A model generated the notes under the pieces. That model saw only the letters and a list, made by a program, of their open reading frames with translations. It ran no database searches and was not told where the DNA came from. A stretch of DNA of 64,000 nucleotides from Bacillota bacterium (lineage in GTDB: Bacteria; Bacillota; Clostridia; Acetivibrionales; JANLFN01). How positions within the stretch are numbered: the stretch's first letter is position 1; each line of letters starts with the position of its first letter. The stretch lies in assembly GCA_023397675.1 (NCBI GenBank), contig JAEWTV010000010.1:62001-126000 (forward strand). Reading direction: 5' to 3'. Below, in pieces: positions 1-8,423 of this stretch. The position numbers and the translations under genes are program-made.

Positions 1-22
1 AAGATACTTTAATTTTATACAT
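1..22 (-). CDS. start of an unidentified gene, cut by the left edge
   Basis: Reading leftward, an AAAAGGGGA ribosome binding site lies just after the stop of the PP2C gene and is followed by ATG and codons for MYKIKVS before the window ends. The tight spacing suggests a fourth gene of the kinase/FHA/PP2C operon. Nothing can be said about its function; genes of this operon type often encode further FHA or von Willebrand A proteins, but that is inference. Confidence 0.5.
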
Positions 23-39
23 TTTAATCTTCCCCTTTT

Positions 40-882
40 CTAGGTAAAATTAATTATCATAACAGTCAAATTATCCTGCATTAAAACTTTTTTATTAAGA
101 ATGTCATGAACAATCCCTTCAGATGCATGCTGTGGTTCCTCTTGAAGTCTTTTAATCATTTCATAATCGGATAGAGAGTTATACACTCCATCCGAGCAAA
201 GCATTACTTTATCACCCTTTTGTAATGAAAAACTTACGCGGTTACAATCAACAAATGGCATTTTAGGGTTTCCAATATAACTTGTTAAAGAATTTTTCTG
301 TTCGTCATTAAAAGCTGCATTCAGCTTTATGTGTCCGCCCAAATAATCTTTAATAAGTTTGTTCCTATAAACATGATCTTCATTGAGCTGATATAGATAG
401 CCCCTTCTTAATAAATAAATACGACTGTCTCCAACACATACCCAAAAAAGTTTATCTTTATAAACAGCAACTGCAGCGATAGTTGCACCAGCCAGGCTTT
501 CATCTCCACCAGAGCAACTCTTACATACTTGATCGTTAATTTTACATACGATAGCTTCAAGCTGGCTGTGTACATTTATTGAATAGTCAAGATTATCAAA
601 GAGTGAGAGGGTTGAGCCAACTACATATTCACTTACATAACGTCCATTTGACAGTCCTCCCATCCCATCAGATAAAACTGCACAAATACCTTTTTGTGAT
701 ATTCTTTCAGAATTTGTTATATTTGAAAACCCAAAGCAATCCTCCTGAATTTTTCGTTTTCCGATATGCTGAGCATTACCAAACTTGTACATCATTTTCA
801 TGTCACCGAAATCAACAATAACCGGTTCTTCTTTATTTTTATGTATATTGATTGTTCTTCCCATTTTTCTTCGACCGAACAT
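40..882 (-). CDS. PP2C-family Ser/Thr protein phosphatase
   Basis: Cytosolic metal-dependent phosphatase expected to reverse phosphorylation by the kinase two genes upstream. PP2C motifs are present in order: SDGMGG (metal-binding Asp, residues about 70), a GATIAAV strand followed by VGDSR near the middle, and LCSDGVYN near the C-terminus. About 280 residues, normal for the bacterial PP2C core, with no membrane segment. The frame is open to a GTG at 897, but the ATG at 882 is better: it has a GGGAG site 8 bases upstream and sits 5 bases after the FHA stop, as expected for translational coupling. Third gene of a kinase-FHA-phosphatase operon. The family call is firm; the substrate is unknown. 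Confidence 0.9.
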   Translation of the reverse strand: MFGRRKMGRTINIHKNKEEPVIVDFGDMKMMYKFGNAQHIGKRKIQEDCFGFSNITNSERISQKGICAVLSDGMGGLSNGRYVSEYVVGSTLSLFDNLDYSINVHSQLEAIVCKINDQVCKSCSGGDESLAGATIAAVAVYKDKLFWVCVGDSRIYLLRRGYLYQLNEDHVYRNKLIKDYLGGHIKLNAAFNDEQKNSLTSYIGNPKMPFVDCNRVSFSLQKGDKVMLCSDGVYNSLSDYEMIKRLQEEPQHASEGIVHDILNKKVLMQDNLTVMIINFT

Positions 883-887
883 AGCTT

Positions 888-1499
888 TTACTCCCACTTA
901 AAAATGTCATTACAAAAAGCAATAAACATAAGTTCAGTATCACCGAGCTTTATAATGTCACTGCTATTGATTTTTGTAGGTGAAAGTAACAGATTTCCAT
1001 TAAGACGAGTATTGTTTTTCTGGTTTTCCCCCGGTTGAATAAAAAAAATATTTTGTTCATTATCATAACTCAAAATAGCATTTGAAAATGCCGATACTTT
1101 ATCATCAAAATCCAAGCAGATATCATTACTCCTTGCTCGTCCTATAAAATTACGTTCTCCATGAACCCTGAAATCCTTGCCTTTTTTCTTCCCCTCGATA
1201 CAAACCAGCCAGCCACAAACTGCCGTTACACCCTGTCCGTTTATAAACATACCTACTGTTTTATTCTCATATGGAGTTGTTAGTGGTATATTACCGTTTC
1301 CGTTGTTATAGTTAATGACAGGCTCAGTCTTCGGGAACTGAGGAATTTGAGCATTAAAAGCAGAACTTCCTTTATTATCAATGTTATTTGCCCCCAGAGG
1401 AATAGTTATCCCTATGATTTCACTTCCTGTACAGTAGGGGCATTGAGCATTTTTCAAATCATCGTAGTTATGTCCTTTTTTACATTGAACAATTGGCAT
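888..1499 (-). CDS. FHA-domain protein with N-terminal zinc ribbon
   Basis: Probable phosphothreonine-binding adaptor of the kinase/phosphatase module. The N-terminus has two Cys pairs (one Cys near residue 6 and CPYC near residue 20), resembling a small zinc ribbon. A low-complexity linker rich in Asn and Pro follows. The last 110 residues form an FHA domain with GRARSNDICL, a degenerate SxxH position (SAFSNA, where the usual His is Asn) and an NTRLNG segment matching the usual NGT..N loop. The loss of the conserved His may weaken phosphopeptide binding. Good GGGAGG site. Lies between kinase and phosphatase, 5 bases from the latter. Confidence 0.85.
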   Translation of the reverse strand: MPIVQCKKGHNYDDLKNAQCPYCTGSEIIGITIPLGANNIDNKGSSAFNAQIPQFPKTEPVINYNNGNGNIPLTTPYENKTVGMFINGQGVTAVCGWLVCIEGKKKGKDFRVHGERNFIGRARSNDICLDFDDKVSAFSNAILSYDNEQNIFFIQPGENQKNNTRLNGNLLLSPTKINSSDIIKLGDTELMFIAFCNDIFKWE

Positions 1500-1523
1500 T
1501 GATCTCCCTCCCGCCGTTTTAAT

Positions 1524-3356
1524 TCATTTGATAAGACTGCAAACAAAACTGCTACTTATCTCGTAGGTAATTGCGCCTTTAAAATCATCTCTTCTGAATA
1601 TACCTTGAAAAGATCCGGTTCCGATTCCTTCTTCCAAATCCCATTTTGTTATATTAACATTCAAGTGTTCCTGGTACATAATACCTTTGGGGTCTGTATA
1701 TTGTATAAAACAGTTTGGAGAACTGCCAGCTGATGGGTATGCCGGAATCAAGATTAAGAAATTATCATCATATATTTTGGGATAGTCGGGCCCATTTAGC
1801 AAAACCAAATAACAAAATCCAGATGCTGAATCTCTGGCAGCAGTACCATATTGACTAGTATAAACCTTTCTTACACCGTTTATTGTTGCTATAAGCTGAC
1901 ATCCCTTTTGAACATTCTTAACAGGATTACTTTGCGTCTTTTGGGACTGAGTGCTTTTCTGCGTTTCAGTAGTTGTTTTCTGAGTGGAGGAACTATCCTT
2001 TGTAGCAGTTGGTTGTGTCGTATTTGGTTGAGTAGTTGTCGGTGGTTTCACCGGATCGTTTGAAGCGGTTGACTCACCAGCAGTATCGCCTGATCTTTGA
2101 TTCTGTGTGCTGCTTTCAGAATCAGCTAATGCTGTGTTGGGATTTAGAGTTAAAATACCTTGATCTGAATTATCATACAAAGCTCTGGATCCCTTATTAT
2201 TAAATGAAGGTTTTGTAATTAATATTACAGCGGCAATTACTACAACAAGAAGCACAGCCGATAAAGTAATAATTTTTTTATTCAATAAAGCTTTAATAGT
2301 ATTATGCGGATAATTACCATTGCTTTCAGCACCTACTTTAAGTGTCATATTTTCAGGTTCAGGAAATATTTTAATAAGCGGAGTTGCATCTGACTTTGAA
2401 AAATCCCTTTTGAATTCTGCGACAGTCTGATATCTATTAATTGCGCGTATAGATAACGCTTTTAAAATTGTTTTTTCGAATTCAGGTGTTACTTTTATAC
2501 CTAATTCCGATGGTTGTTTTAGACTATCTTCATCAACCCGATCCATTGCACTTTCAGGTATTCTTCCTGTAAGGCAATAGTATATGGTTGCTCCCAAGGC
2601 ATAAACATCCGTCCATTCACCTTGTCTGCCCTTGGTTTGGTATTGTTCAATAGGGGCAAAGCCTTGTTTCAGAACTACGGAAAGACTTTTAGACTGTTCA
2701 CCGATTACTTGTCTTGCAGCTCCAAAATCAAGAAGCTTTACATTGCCATCATTACATATATAAATATTATCAGGTGAGATATCCCTATGGAGTATGCCTA
2801 TACTATGAATAACTATTAATGCATCAATAACTGGAGTAATGATTTCCTTGATTTTTTCTTCAGAGATACAACCTCCGTTATTTATTATATAATTTCTCAA
2901 ATCCATTCCATTAAGGTATTCCATAACGAAATAAGCTGTATTGTTTTGATAGAAAAATTCATATACGTTTATAATGTTAGGGTGGCCATTAAACTTAGAT
3001 ACTGTTTTTGCTTCATCAAAAAATTTTTGAGCACCTAGCCTGAAGGTTTCTCCCTTTTCGCCAGAGTAAGTAGACACCTCTGTTTTCCCGCTATCCCTAT
3101 GTGTAAGGTTATCAGGCAGATACTCTTTTATAGATATTCTTCTATTCTGATTAAGGTCATAAGCCAGATATGTTATACCAAAACCGCCTTTACCCAGAAC
3201 TTTTCCTATCAGATATCTCCCCGTAAGTATGGTACCTATGGGCAGTGCAATTGGATATTGGCTTATATTTTCAGATTTGTAGCCACACAAATCGCACATT
3301 TCATTTTGTGTTTCTGAAAAGCAGCTGGGGCATAAATTTTTCCCATCGATAATCAT
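1524..3356 (-). CDS. membrane Ser/Thr protein kinase (Hanks type) with zinc ribbon
   Basis: Eukaryotic-type kinase. The N-terminal 30 residues hold a zinc ribbon (CPSC and CDLC pairs). The kinase domain (about 45-310) has a glycine loop GKGGFG, a VAIK-like Lys in ISIKEY, a catalytic HRDISPDN and a DFG. One transmembrane helix lies near residues 370-390, followed by a Thr/Gln/Ser-rich extracellular stalk and a C-terminal domain of unknown type, so it probably senses something outside the cell. There are no PASTA repeats, so it is not the PrkC type. The frame opens at 3371, but a GAGGAG site 7 bases before the ATG at 3356 favours that start. First gene of the operon with FHA and PP2C genes. Confidence 0.92.
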   Translation of the reverse strand: MIIDGKNLCPSCFSETQNEMCDLCGYKSENISQYPIALPIGTILTGRYLIGKVLGKGGFGITYLAYDLNQNRRISIKEYLPDNLTHRDSGKTEVSTYSGEKGETFRLGAQKFFDEAKTVSKFNGHPNIINVYEFFYQNNTAYFVMEYLNGMDLRNYIINNGGCISEEKIKEIITPVIDALIVIHSIGILHRDISPDNIYICNDGNVKLLDFGAARQVIGEQSKSLSVVLKQGFAPIEQYQTKGRQGEWTDVYALGATIYYCLTGRIPESAMDRVDEDSLKQPSELGIKVTPEFEKTILKALSIRAINRYQTVAEFKRDFSKSDATPLIKIFPEPENMTLKVGAESNGNYPHNTIKALLNKKIITLSAVLLVVVIAAVILITKPSFNNKGSRALYDNSDQGILTLNPNTALADSESSTQNQRSGDTAGESTASNDPVKPPTTTQPNTTQPTATKDSSSTQKTTTETQKSTQSQKTQSNPVKNVQKGCQLIATINGVRKVYTSQYGTAARDSASGFCYLVLLNGPDYPKIYDDNFLILIPAYPSAGSSPNCFIQYTDPKGIMYQEHLNVNITKWDLEEGIGTGSFQGIFRRDDFKGAITYEISSSFVCSLIK

Positions 3357-3689
3357 AGACTTGCTCCTCATATTAACTTAATAAACAAATAAATAGAGGT
3401 CTACGTACTTAATTTACTCTGGTAAATAAACCAAGAATTCATTTTAGAACCTTAACAAAAAAACTTTTTTCCTAAACTAAGACTAACCATTAATTCATAG
3501 TATTTTATTTCCATTAATGCAAGTATATGATATAATGATTTTTGCTATTTAACAACTTATCAGGGAAATATAAGGATTTAAACTTTACCTAACGCAATCT
3601 GCAAAGCATTATTAATACATACCGCAGGAAATATATGAATAGTATTTTTTTGTCCTCAAAGTTTATTTTATCTTTATTCTAATGCGTCT
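3357..3689. other. intergenic region upstream of the kinase operon
   Basis: About 330 bases of AT-rich DNA with no plausible gene. It must hold the promoter of the leftward kinase operon, but no convincing -35/-10 pair stands out. A short inverted repeat (TGGT/ACCA around 3427-3440) is visible but weak. Confidence 0.5.
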
Positions 3690-3739
3690 ATAAAAACAAA
3701 AGAGTATCACCGACTACTTATAGCAGTCTGGCGATACTC
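3690..3739 (-). terminator. intrinsic terminator of gap
   Basis: Stem GAGTATC/GATACTC (3702-3708 with 3733-3739) with further inner pairing of AGACT and AGTC, followed on the minus strand by a T-rich run (3691-3701). It lies 44 bases after the gap stop. Confidence 0.85.
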
Positions 3740-3782
3740 CTGACGTTTTACAATCCATATTTAAAAGGTTTACAAACCTCGT

Positions 3783-4796
3783 TTAACCCTTCTCTGCTAC
3801 AAATGCAGCCAGATCAGCATATCTGTTGGAAAAACCCCACTCATTGTCGTACCAGGAAACTACCTTGACCATATTGCCTTCGATAACCATGGTTGAAGGT
3901 GCATCAACGGTTGAAGAAGCCTGGTTGCCTATATAATCTGTTGATACCAGAAGTTCTTCCGAGTATTCAAGTATACCTTTCATTGTACCGTCAGCCGCTG
4001 CTTTAAGTGCCGTATTTACTTGTTCCTTTGTGACAGGTTTTTTTACCTCAACAACCAGATCTACTACAGATACATCAGGTGTAGGAACTCTATAGGCAAA
4101 TCCGTTTAGCTTTCCGTCCAGTTCAGGGATAACAAGTCCTATTGCCTTAGCTGCTCCTGATTTAGTAGGAATAATAGACATTCCGGCAGCCCTTGCTCTT
4201 CTAATATCGCCATGCGGCAAATCAAGTATTTTCTGATCATTTGTATAGGAATGAACCGTGGTCATCAAGCCCTTTACTATTCCGAAGCTGTCATTAAGCA
4301 CTTTTGCAACAGGAGCCAGACAGTTTGTCGTACATGAAGCGTTTGAAATTATGTTATGTACATCAGGGTTGTATTTTTCATCATTAACTCCAAGCACTAT
4401 AGTAATGTCTTCATTGGTAGCTGGAGCCGATATGATAACCTTTCGTGCGCCCCCTTTTGTTATGTGAACCTCGGCCTTTTCTCTCTTTGTAAATAACCCA
4501 GTGGATTCAAGAACTATTTCAACACCTCTTGCCTTCCAGTCAATGTTACCAGGGTCTCGTTCAGCTAATATTTCAATCTTTTTACCGTTTACAATCAGAC
4601 AATTTTCCTTTACTTCCACTGTTCCGTTGAATTTTCCGAAAATAGAATCATACTTTAATAAATGTGCCAGTGTTGCGGCATCAGTCAAATCATTGATTGC
4701 AACAACCTCCAGCTTATCTGAATACCTTTCCAAAAGCACCTTGAATGTATTTCTTCCTATTCTTCCAAAACCATTGATTCCTATTTTCATACCCAT
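3783..4796 (-). CDS. gap: glyceraldehyde-3-phosphate dehydrogenase, type I
   Basis: NAD-dependent glycolytic enzyme converting glyceraldehyde 3-phosphate to 1,3-bisphosphoglycerate. The Rossmann motif GINGFGRIGR is at the N-terminus, the catalytic Cys is in NASCTTNC, and the C-terminal WYDNEWG is intact. Length 337 residues, as expected. The frame extends to 4823, but AAGGAG 6 bases upstream of the ATG at 4796 fixes the start. It stands alone rather than in a gap-pgk-tpi operon, and is divergent from a LysR regulator that may control it. A TATAAT box on the minus strand at 4881-4876 is a likely -10. Confidence 0.97.
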   Translation of the reverse strand: MGMKIGINGFGRIGRNTFKVLLERYSDKLEVVAINDLTDAATLAHLLKYDSIFGKFNGTVEVKENCLIVNGKKIEILAERDPGNIDWKARGVEIVLESTGLFTKREKAEVHITKGGARKVIISAPATNEDITIVLGVNDEKYNPDVHNIISNASCTTNCLAPVAKVLNDSFGIVKGLMTTVHSYTNDQKILDLPHGDIRRARAAGMSIIPTKSGAAKAIGLVIPELDGKLNGFAYRVPTPDVSVVDLVVEVKKPVTKEQVNTALKAAADGTMKGILEYSEELLVSTDYIGNQASSTVDAPSTMVIEGNMVKVVSWYDNEWGFSNRYADLAAFVAEKG

Positions 4797-4904
4797 AATA
4801 TTCTCCTTTTCCGGCAGAGGCATTTCTTTTCGTCTTCTGGAAGCCTGTAGCCTTTTTTGTATTTTTTACAACTTCATTATAATCCGTGTTATAATATAAA
4901 TGAA

Positions 4905-4919
4905 ATGCATATTAAGCAT
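4905..4919. promoter_or_regulatory. candidate LysR-type operator
   Basis: Inverted repeat ATGC-N7-GCAT, which contains the T-N11-A pattern typical of LysR-family sites. It lies between the divergent gap and LysR genes, just upstream of the gap -10, so the regulator could act on both directions. Confidence 0.4.
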
Positions 4920-4945
4920 ACTTGCTATAAAGGTAGGTTATATCA

Positions 4946-5839
4946 ATGAATCTTGAACAATATAAAGCTTTCTTCTATACCGTTAAATATGGGAACATAT
5001 CAAAGGCCTCAGAGCAGCTGTATATAACGCAGCCAGCTGTCAGCAGGTCCATCCGGCAATTGGAGGATTCATTGAAATGCACGCTTTTTTTCAGAACTTC
5101 GAAGGGTGTAAAACTAACTCCCGAGGGTGAGATTTTATACAAGTATATTGAGCAGGCCTTCAGCTTTATAGAAGCCGGGGAAAGCAAGCTTCGTGATGTA
5201 CACAATCTGGTTGTTGGAGAGGTGCGGATAGGCGTCAGCGATACTATCTGCAAATACTATCTCATTCCATATCTGAAACTTTTTAAAACTCTTCATCCCG
5301 GTATAAAGATCCACGTTATCTGTCCTACAACTCCGGGAATCATAGCACTTTTGAAGGCCGGCAAAATAGATTTCGGCATAATTAATCTGCCTTACAAGGA
5401 TAACCAGCTGGAATTCCAGAATATATTGGAGGTTCAGGATTGCTTTGTAGCAGGCGAAAAATTTGCCCGCCTAAGCAAGCAGATGCAGCCACTTAAGAAA
5501 ATTGTCAGACAGCCCTTGCTACTGTTGGAGAAAAACAGCAACTCCAGAATATTTATAGATGACTATTTCAAGTCAAATTCTGTCGCCGCGGAACCTGATT
5601 TTGAGCTTGGAAACATCGACCTTCTTATTCAGTTTGCCAAGTATGATTTCGGAATTGCATGCGTAATAAGGAATTTTATCGAGGATGAGCTTGAAAAAGG
5701 AAGGCTGTATGAAATTAAGCCAATAGAGAAAATCCCTTCGAGGCATATCGGGGTAACCTGGCTGAAAAATGTTCCGCTTTCATCCGCAGCCAAGGTGCTC
5801 ATCAGCAATCTGGATTATCTGGAGACATCGGAGATTTAG
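4946..5839 (+). CDS. LysR-family transcriptional regulator
   Basis: Regulator with an N-terminal winged helix-turn-helix (residues 1-60; the SKASEQLYITQPAVSRSI stretch is the recognition helix region) and a C-terminal periplasmic-binding-like effector domain starting near residue 90. Length 297 is normal. Start at the ATG with AAAGGTAGG upstream. Divergent from gap across a 149-base gap holding a T-N11-A box, so gap is an obvious candidate target. The effector is unknown; the sequence looks nearest to the CysB/CysL/CbbR branch by general feel only. Confidence 0.92.
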   Translation: MNLEQYKAFFYTVKYGNISKASEQLYITQPAVSRSIRQLEDSLKCTLFFRTSKGVKLTPEGEILYKYIEQAFSFIEAGESKLRDVHNLVVGEVRIGVSDTICKYYLIPYLKLFKTLHPGIKIHVICPTTPGIIALLKAGKIDFGIINLPYKDNQLEFQNILEVQDCFVAGEKFARLSKQMQPLKKIVRQPLLLLEKNSNSRIFIDDYFKSNSVAAEPDFELGNIDLLIQFAKYDFGIACVIRNFIEDELEKGRLYEIKPIEKIPSRHIGVTWLKNVPLSSAAKVLISNLDYLETSEI

Positions 5840-5899
5840 GGTGTACTTTACAGATTATAATTGCAAGTTCCCTCTATAAAAATATTTTTTCATATCAGA

Positions 5900-5928
5900 T
5901 GCAACGTAACACACTTTTTTATTGTCTA
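5900..5928 (+). promoter_or_regulatory. candidate ECF-sigma promoter (TGCAAC-N17-TGTCTA)
   Basis: TGCAAC at 5900-5905, a 17-base spacer, then TGTCTA at 5923-5928, 43 bases before the sigma start. This resembles the AAC-type -35 and CGTC-type -10 of ECF sigma factors, suggesting autoregulation. Confidence 0.5.
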
Positions 5929-5971
5929 TAAGGGTGAAGGCCTTCTCAACCCAATAGAAAGGAGTAGGAAA

Positions 5972-6532
5972 GTGAAGGATAACGAAATCGTAGATTTATA
6001 CTGGAAACGTTCTGATGCTGCTATTGCAGAGACCTCAAACAAGTACAGCAAATATTGTCATTACATATCAAATAACATTTTACACAATACTCAGGATGCA
6101 GAAGAATGTGTAAACGATACCTTCCTGCAGGCATGGAATGCAATACCTCCGAACAGGCCGGATTGTTTGTCTGCTTTTTTAGGGAAGATCACGCGAAATC
6201 TCTCTTTTAACAAATATAAAAGCTGTTCTGCCAAAAAGCGCGGTGGCAGCCAGACAGAACTTGCATTAGCTGAGTTGGAGGAATGTATTCCCGCCTCCGA
6301 AAGCGTTGAACGAGTTATTGATAACATCTCTTTGACAGACACAATCAATCATTTTCTCGAATCCCTGTCCCAGACTGACCGAATGCTATTTATGCGCAGA
6401 TATTGGTATTTGAGTTCGATAAAAGAAATTGCGTGTGAATTTAATATGAATGAAAACAAAGTTAAATCCATCTTATTCAGGGAGAGAAAAAAGTTGAAGA
6501 CTCTATTCGAGAAGGAAGGTATTATGTTATGA
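5972..6532 (+). CDS. ECF-type RNA polymerase sigma factor
   Basis: Sigma-70 family protein of about 186 residues with region 2 (the DAEECVNDTFLQAW segment is region 2.2, followed by FLGKITRN) and region 4 near the C-terminus (IKEIACEFNMNENKVKS as the HTH). Region 3 and the TPR or SnoaL extras of larger ECF types are absent. No ATG fits; a GTG at 5972, 7 bases after AAAGGAG, gives the normal ECF N-terminus, although the frame is open further upstream. Its stop overlaps the next ATG by 4 bases, typical of sigma/anti-sigma pairs. An ECF-like promoter sits upstream. It probably responds to an envelope signal sensed by the partner. Confidence 0.9.
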   Translation: MKDNEIVDLYWKRSDAAIAETSNKYSKYCHYISNNILHNTQDAEECVNDTFLQAWNAIPPNRPDCLSAFLGKITRNLSFNKYKSCSAKKRGGSQTELALAELEECIPASESVERVIDNISLTDTINHFLESLSQTDRMLFMRRYWYLSSIKEIACEFNMNENKVKSILFRERKKLKTLFEKEGIML

Positions 6533-7440
6533 GAAGCGAAAATGTTTTTAATGCTATTGGAATGGCAGATGATAAATACATTACAGAGTCAGCTCCAAAA
6601 GCCGAATCTAATATAAAGAGACAAAAATCCTGGTTTAGACGTCCTATTGTCGCGGCTGCGCTAGTCTGCTTGGTTTTGGGAACTGCGATTACCGCTTATG
6701 CTATCGAAGCGCGCCAATATAATGCTGCAGTAAATTATCTTAAGTCTTTAGGTGTAGAAGCCAAGGACCTCAGTGATTACTCTCACCAGGAAATAAAACA
6801 AGCCGTCAAAGTCATGCAAGCCGGGGGCTCTAATGAGCTGACTGAAAAAATTAAATCATCAAAGCCAGGTAATATTATGGTCCCGGCAAAGGTCACATCT
6901 GAGCAGATTCGAAAATTGGCTCCTACTATGACATATAAGGATGTTATTAAGGCATTGGGCGAAACACAGGATATTGGAAGCGGTTTTTATATTCTAGTTT
7001 ATGAGGTTGATAGCAAGTATACGTTGAATATACCATTTTCCGCCAGTGATTCACAATTAGGCGTTACAGGAGAAAAGCTGTTGGAAGCATTACAGCCGAA
7101 AACCAGTAATAATTCTAACCAGGAAAGTGCACAAGATGCCAAGGCTATGGAAGCCACGAAATTTAGCGAGTCAACTGAAAAAATCCAATCATCAAAGCCA
7201 GGTAATATTATGGTCACTACAAAGGTCACGTCTGAGCAAATCCGCAAATTGGCTCCTACTATGAAATATAAGGATGTTATTAAGACATTGGGCGAAACAC
7301 AGGATATTGGAAGTGGTTTTTATATTCTGGTTTATGAGGTTGATAATAAGTATACGCTGAACATACCATTTTCCGCTAGTGATTCGCAATTAGGCGTTAC
7401 TGGAGAAAAACTGTTGGAAGCATTACAACCAAAAAAATAA
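6529..7440 (+). CDS. membrane anti-sigma-like protein with duplicated sensor domain
   Basis: Translationally coupled (ATGA overlap) to the ECF sigma. The cytosolic N-terminus (about 38 residues) carries the FNAIGMADDKYI stretch seen in clostridial sigma partners, then one transmembrane helix (residues 40-58) and an extracellular part. The outer part has two near-identical 87-residue repeats (105-191 and 216-302) that differ at only about six positions, separated by an Asn/Gln/Ser-rich linker. No zinc-binding anti-sigma motif is visible. By context it should hold the sigma factor at the membrane until its outer domain senses a signal. It is an anti-sigma by position and topology, not by a recognised family. 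Confidence 0.75.
   Translation: MRSENVFNAIGMADDKYITESAPKAESNIKRQKSWFRRPIVAAALVCLVLGTAITAYAIEARQYNAAVNYLKSLGVEAKDLSDYSHQEIKQAVKVMQAGGSNELTEKIKSSKPGNIMVPAKVTSEQIRKLAPTMTYKDVIKALGETQDIGSGFYILVYEVDSKYTLNIPFSASDSQLGVTGEKLLEALQPKTSNNSNQESAQDAKAMEATKFSESTEKIQSSKPGNIMVTTKVTSEQIRKLAPTMKYKDVIKTLGETQDIGSGFYILVYEVDNKYTLNIPFSASDSQLGVTGEKLLEALQPKK
6841..7434 (+). repeat. tandem in-frame duplication (333-base period)
   Basis: Copies at 6841-7101 and 7174-7434 encode the two nearly identical sensor repeats. DNA similarity is also high, so the duplication is recent or maintained by gene conversion. Confidence 0.9.
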
Positions 7441-7470
7441 TTTTTTAAAATTTATGTTTAAGACTTATTT

Positions 7471-7679
7471 AAGGTGGTATTAATATATTACCAACCCCAC
7501 GGAGGGTTAATGAAATACAATTTACCATGAAGGGACTGAGTCCAAAGGAAATTTAACTTAAGGGCAAAACCAAGGTAGTTGTAGCAAGGAGAAAGAAAGT
7601 TGAAAAGTAGTAGCTCTCAAAACTGCTCCAAACGAGCAGGCTAACGGCCGGGATATGTGATGGATATCCGGCCGTTTTT
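7471..7679 (+). ncRNA. candidate structured noncoding RNA (possibly raiA-type)
   Basis: No ORF fits here, yet the segment holds ordered hairpins: AACCC/GGGTT (7493-7497 with 7504-7508), GGAC/GTCC (7533-7536 with 7540-7543), CTGCTC/GAGCAG (7623-7628 with 7634-7639) and a GC-rich terminator. The unpaired parts are purine-rich with AAAGG, GGGCAAAACC and GAAAGAAAG tracts, as in large structured RNAs. About 200 nt ending in a terminator, free-standing between genes. The general look recalls the raiA-motif RNA of Firmicutes, but I cannot confirm this from memory. It could be a long 3' region of the sigma operon instead. Confidence 0.6.
7644..7679 (+). terminator. strong intrinsic terminator
   Basis: Stem of ACGGCCGG(G)ATAT with ATATCCGGCCGT (7644-7656 with 7664-7675, one bulged G), then TTTTT. 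It ends the candidate RNA and any read-through from the sigma operon. Confidence 0.92.
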
Positions 7680-7717
7680 GCGTTTACCGTTCAGGACAAA
7701 TTATTCTAATTAATTTA

Positions 7718-8326
7718 TTAATCTATTCTTAATTCTTTTTTTAATATATCCCAAAAATGTTTATGCTTACTTTGCCATTCATTGAGAGCTATATGTTTTT
7801 CTTCGGATTCAGGCATATTTTGATAATCAGGATATTTATTATAAAACTCATTAATTGGATTTTTCTTAAGATAACTTTTATTTAATAACGTTAAATATTT
7901 ATATGTTTGGTCCAAATTAATAGGTATCTTCTCTTGGTTTACAGTACCCTTTGATTCGTTGTTTATTACATCCTTTACAAATTCAATTACATAAGTTTTA
8001 TTTTTCTTGCGCCAATATAACATTATCAACAATGCAATAGCAAGTGATGAGAAAATTATTACAAACAAGAGCGGCAAACTTTTTATTTGCGAATCAATAT
8101 ATGAAAAACCTTGTAATAGGAAACCCATAAATAAGAAACAAAACCCTTTCCCTGATTCGGTTTTCTGCGTTAGCATGCTTAATCCATAATTATAATTAAA
8201 AAAAGTAAACATAGATTCGCTTCGCATTTCTTTAATAGGCTTTTTAATTAAGGCTTTTGCTAAGTACCAAGAACCAAGGATATCAGTTAATAATCCTAAA
8301 ATAGAAATATAATTATTGTAACTCAT
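7718..8326 (-). CDS. small membrane protein of unknown function
   Basis: 202 residues, not recognised. Hydrophobic segments lie near residues 8-25, 60-75 and 85-105. The C-terminal 90 residues are charged, soluble-looking and Lys/Glu/Tyr-rich. The start ATG has a GGGGG site 6 bases upstream, inside a hairpin shared with the upstream neighbour (8335-8366). The two neighbouring genes are therefore likely co-regulated even though a terminator separates them. AT-rich codon use. Probably real: good length, a matched leader and a strong RBS. Confidence 0.65.
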   Translation of the reverse strand: MSYNNYISILGLLTDILGSWYLAKALIKKPIKEMRSESMFTFFNYNYGLSMLTQKTESGKGFCFLFMGFLLQGFSYIDSQIKSLPLLFVIIFSSLAIALLIMLYWRKKNKTYVIEFVKDVINNESKGTVNQEKIPINLDQTYKYLTLLNKSYLKKNPINEFYNKYPDYQNMPESEEKHIALNEWQSKHKHFWDILKKELRID

Positions 8327-8334
8327 TTTAATCC

Positions 8335-8366
8335 CCCTTTCACTTCCATAATTCTATATGAAAGGG
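8335..8366 (-). promoter_or_regulatory. leader hairpin covering the RBS, copy 1
   Basis: Arms 8335-8342 and 8359-8366 pair perfectly over 8 bp around a 16-base loop. On the minus strand the 3' arm is the AAAGGG part of the ribosome binding site of the 202-residue protein. A second copy precedes the neighbouring gene (8728-8763) with compensatory arm changes and the same loop length. Confidence 0.65.
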
Positions 8367-8387
8367 AAATATCCTGCTTGAAATAGT

Positions 8388-8410
8388 AAAAGCACTCACG
8401 AATGAGTGCC
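8388..8410 (-). terminator. terminator of the zinc-ribbon gene
   Basis: GCACTC/GAGTGC stem (8392-8397 with 8404-8409) followed on the minus strand by TTTTA. It separates the two small genes. Confidence 0.7.
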
Positions 8411-8423
8411 TCTATGATATTAT

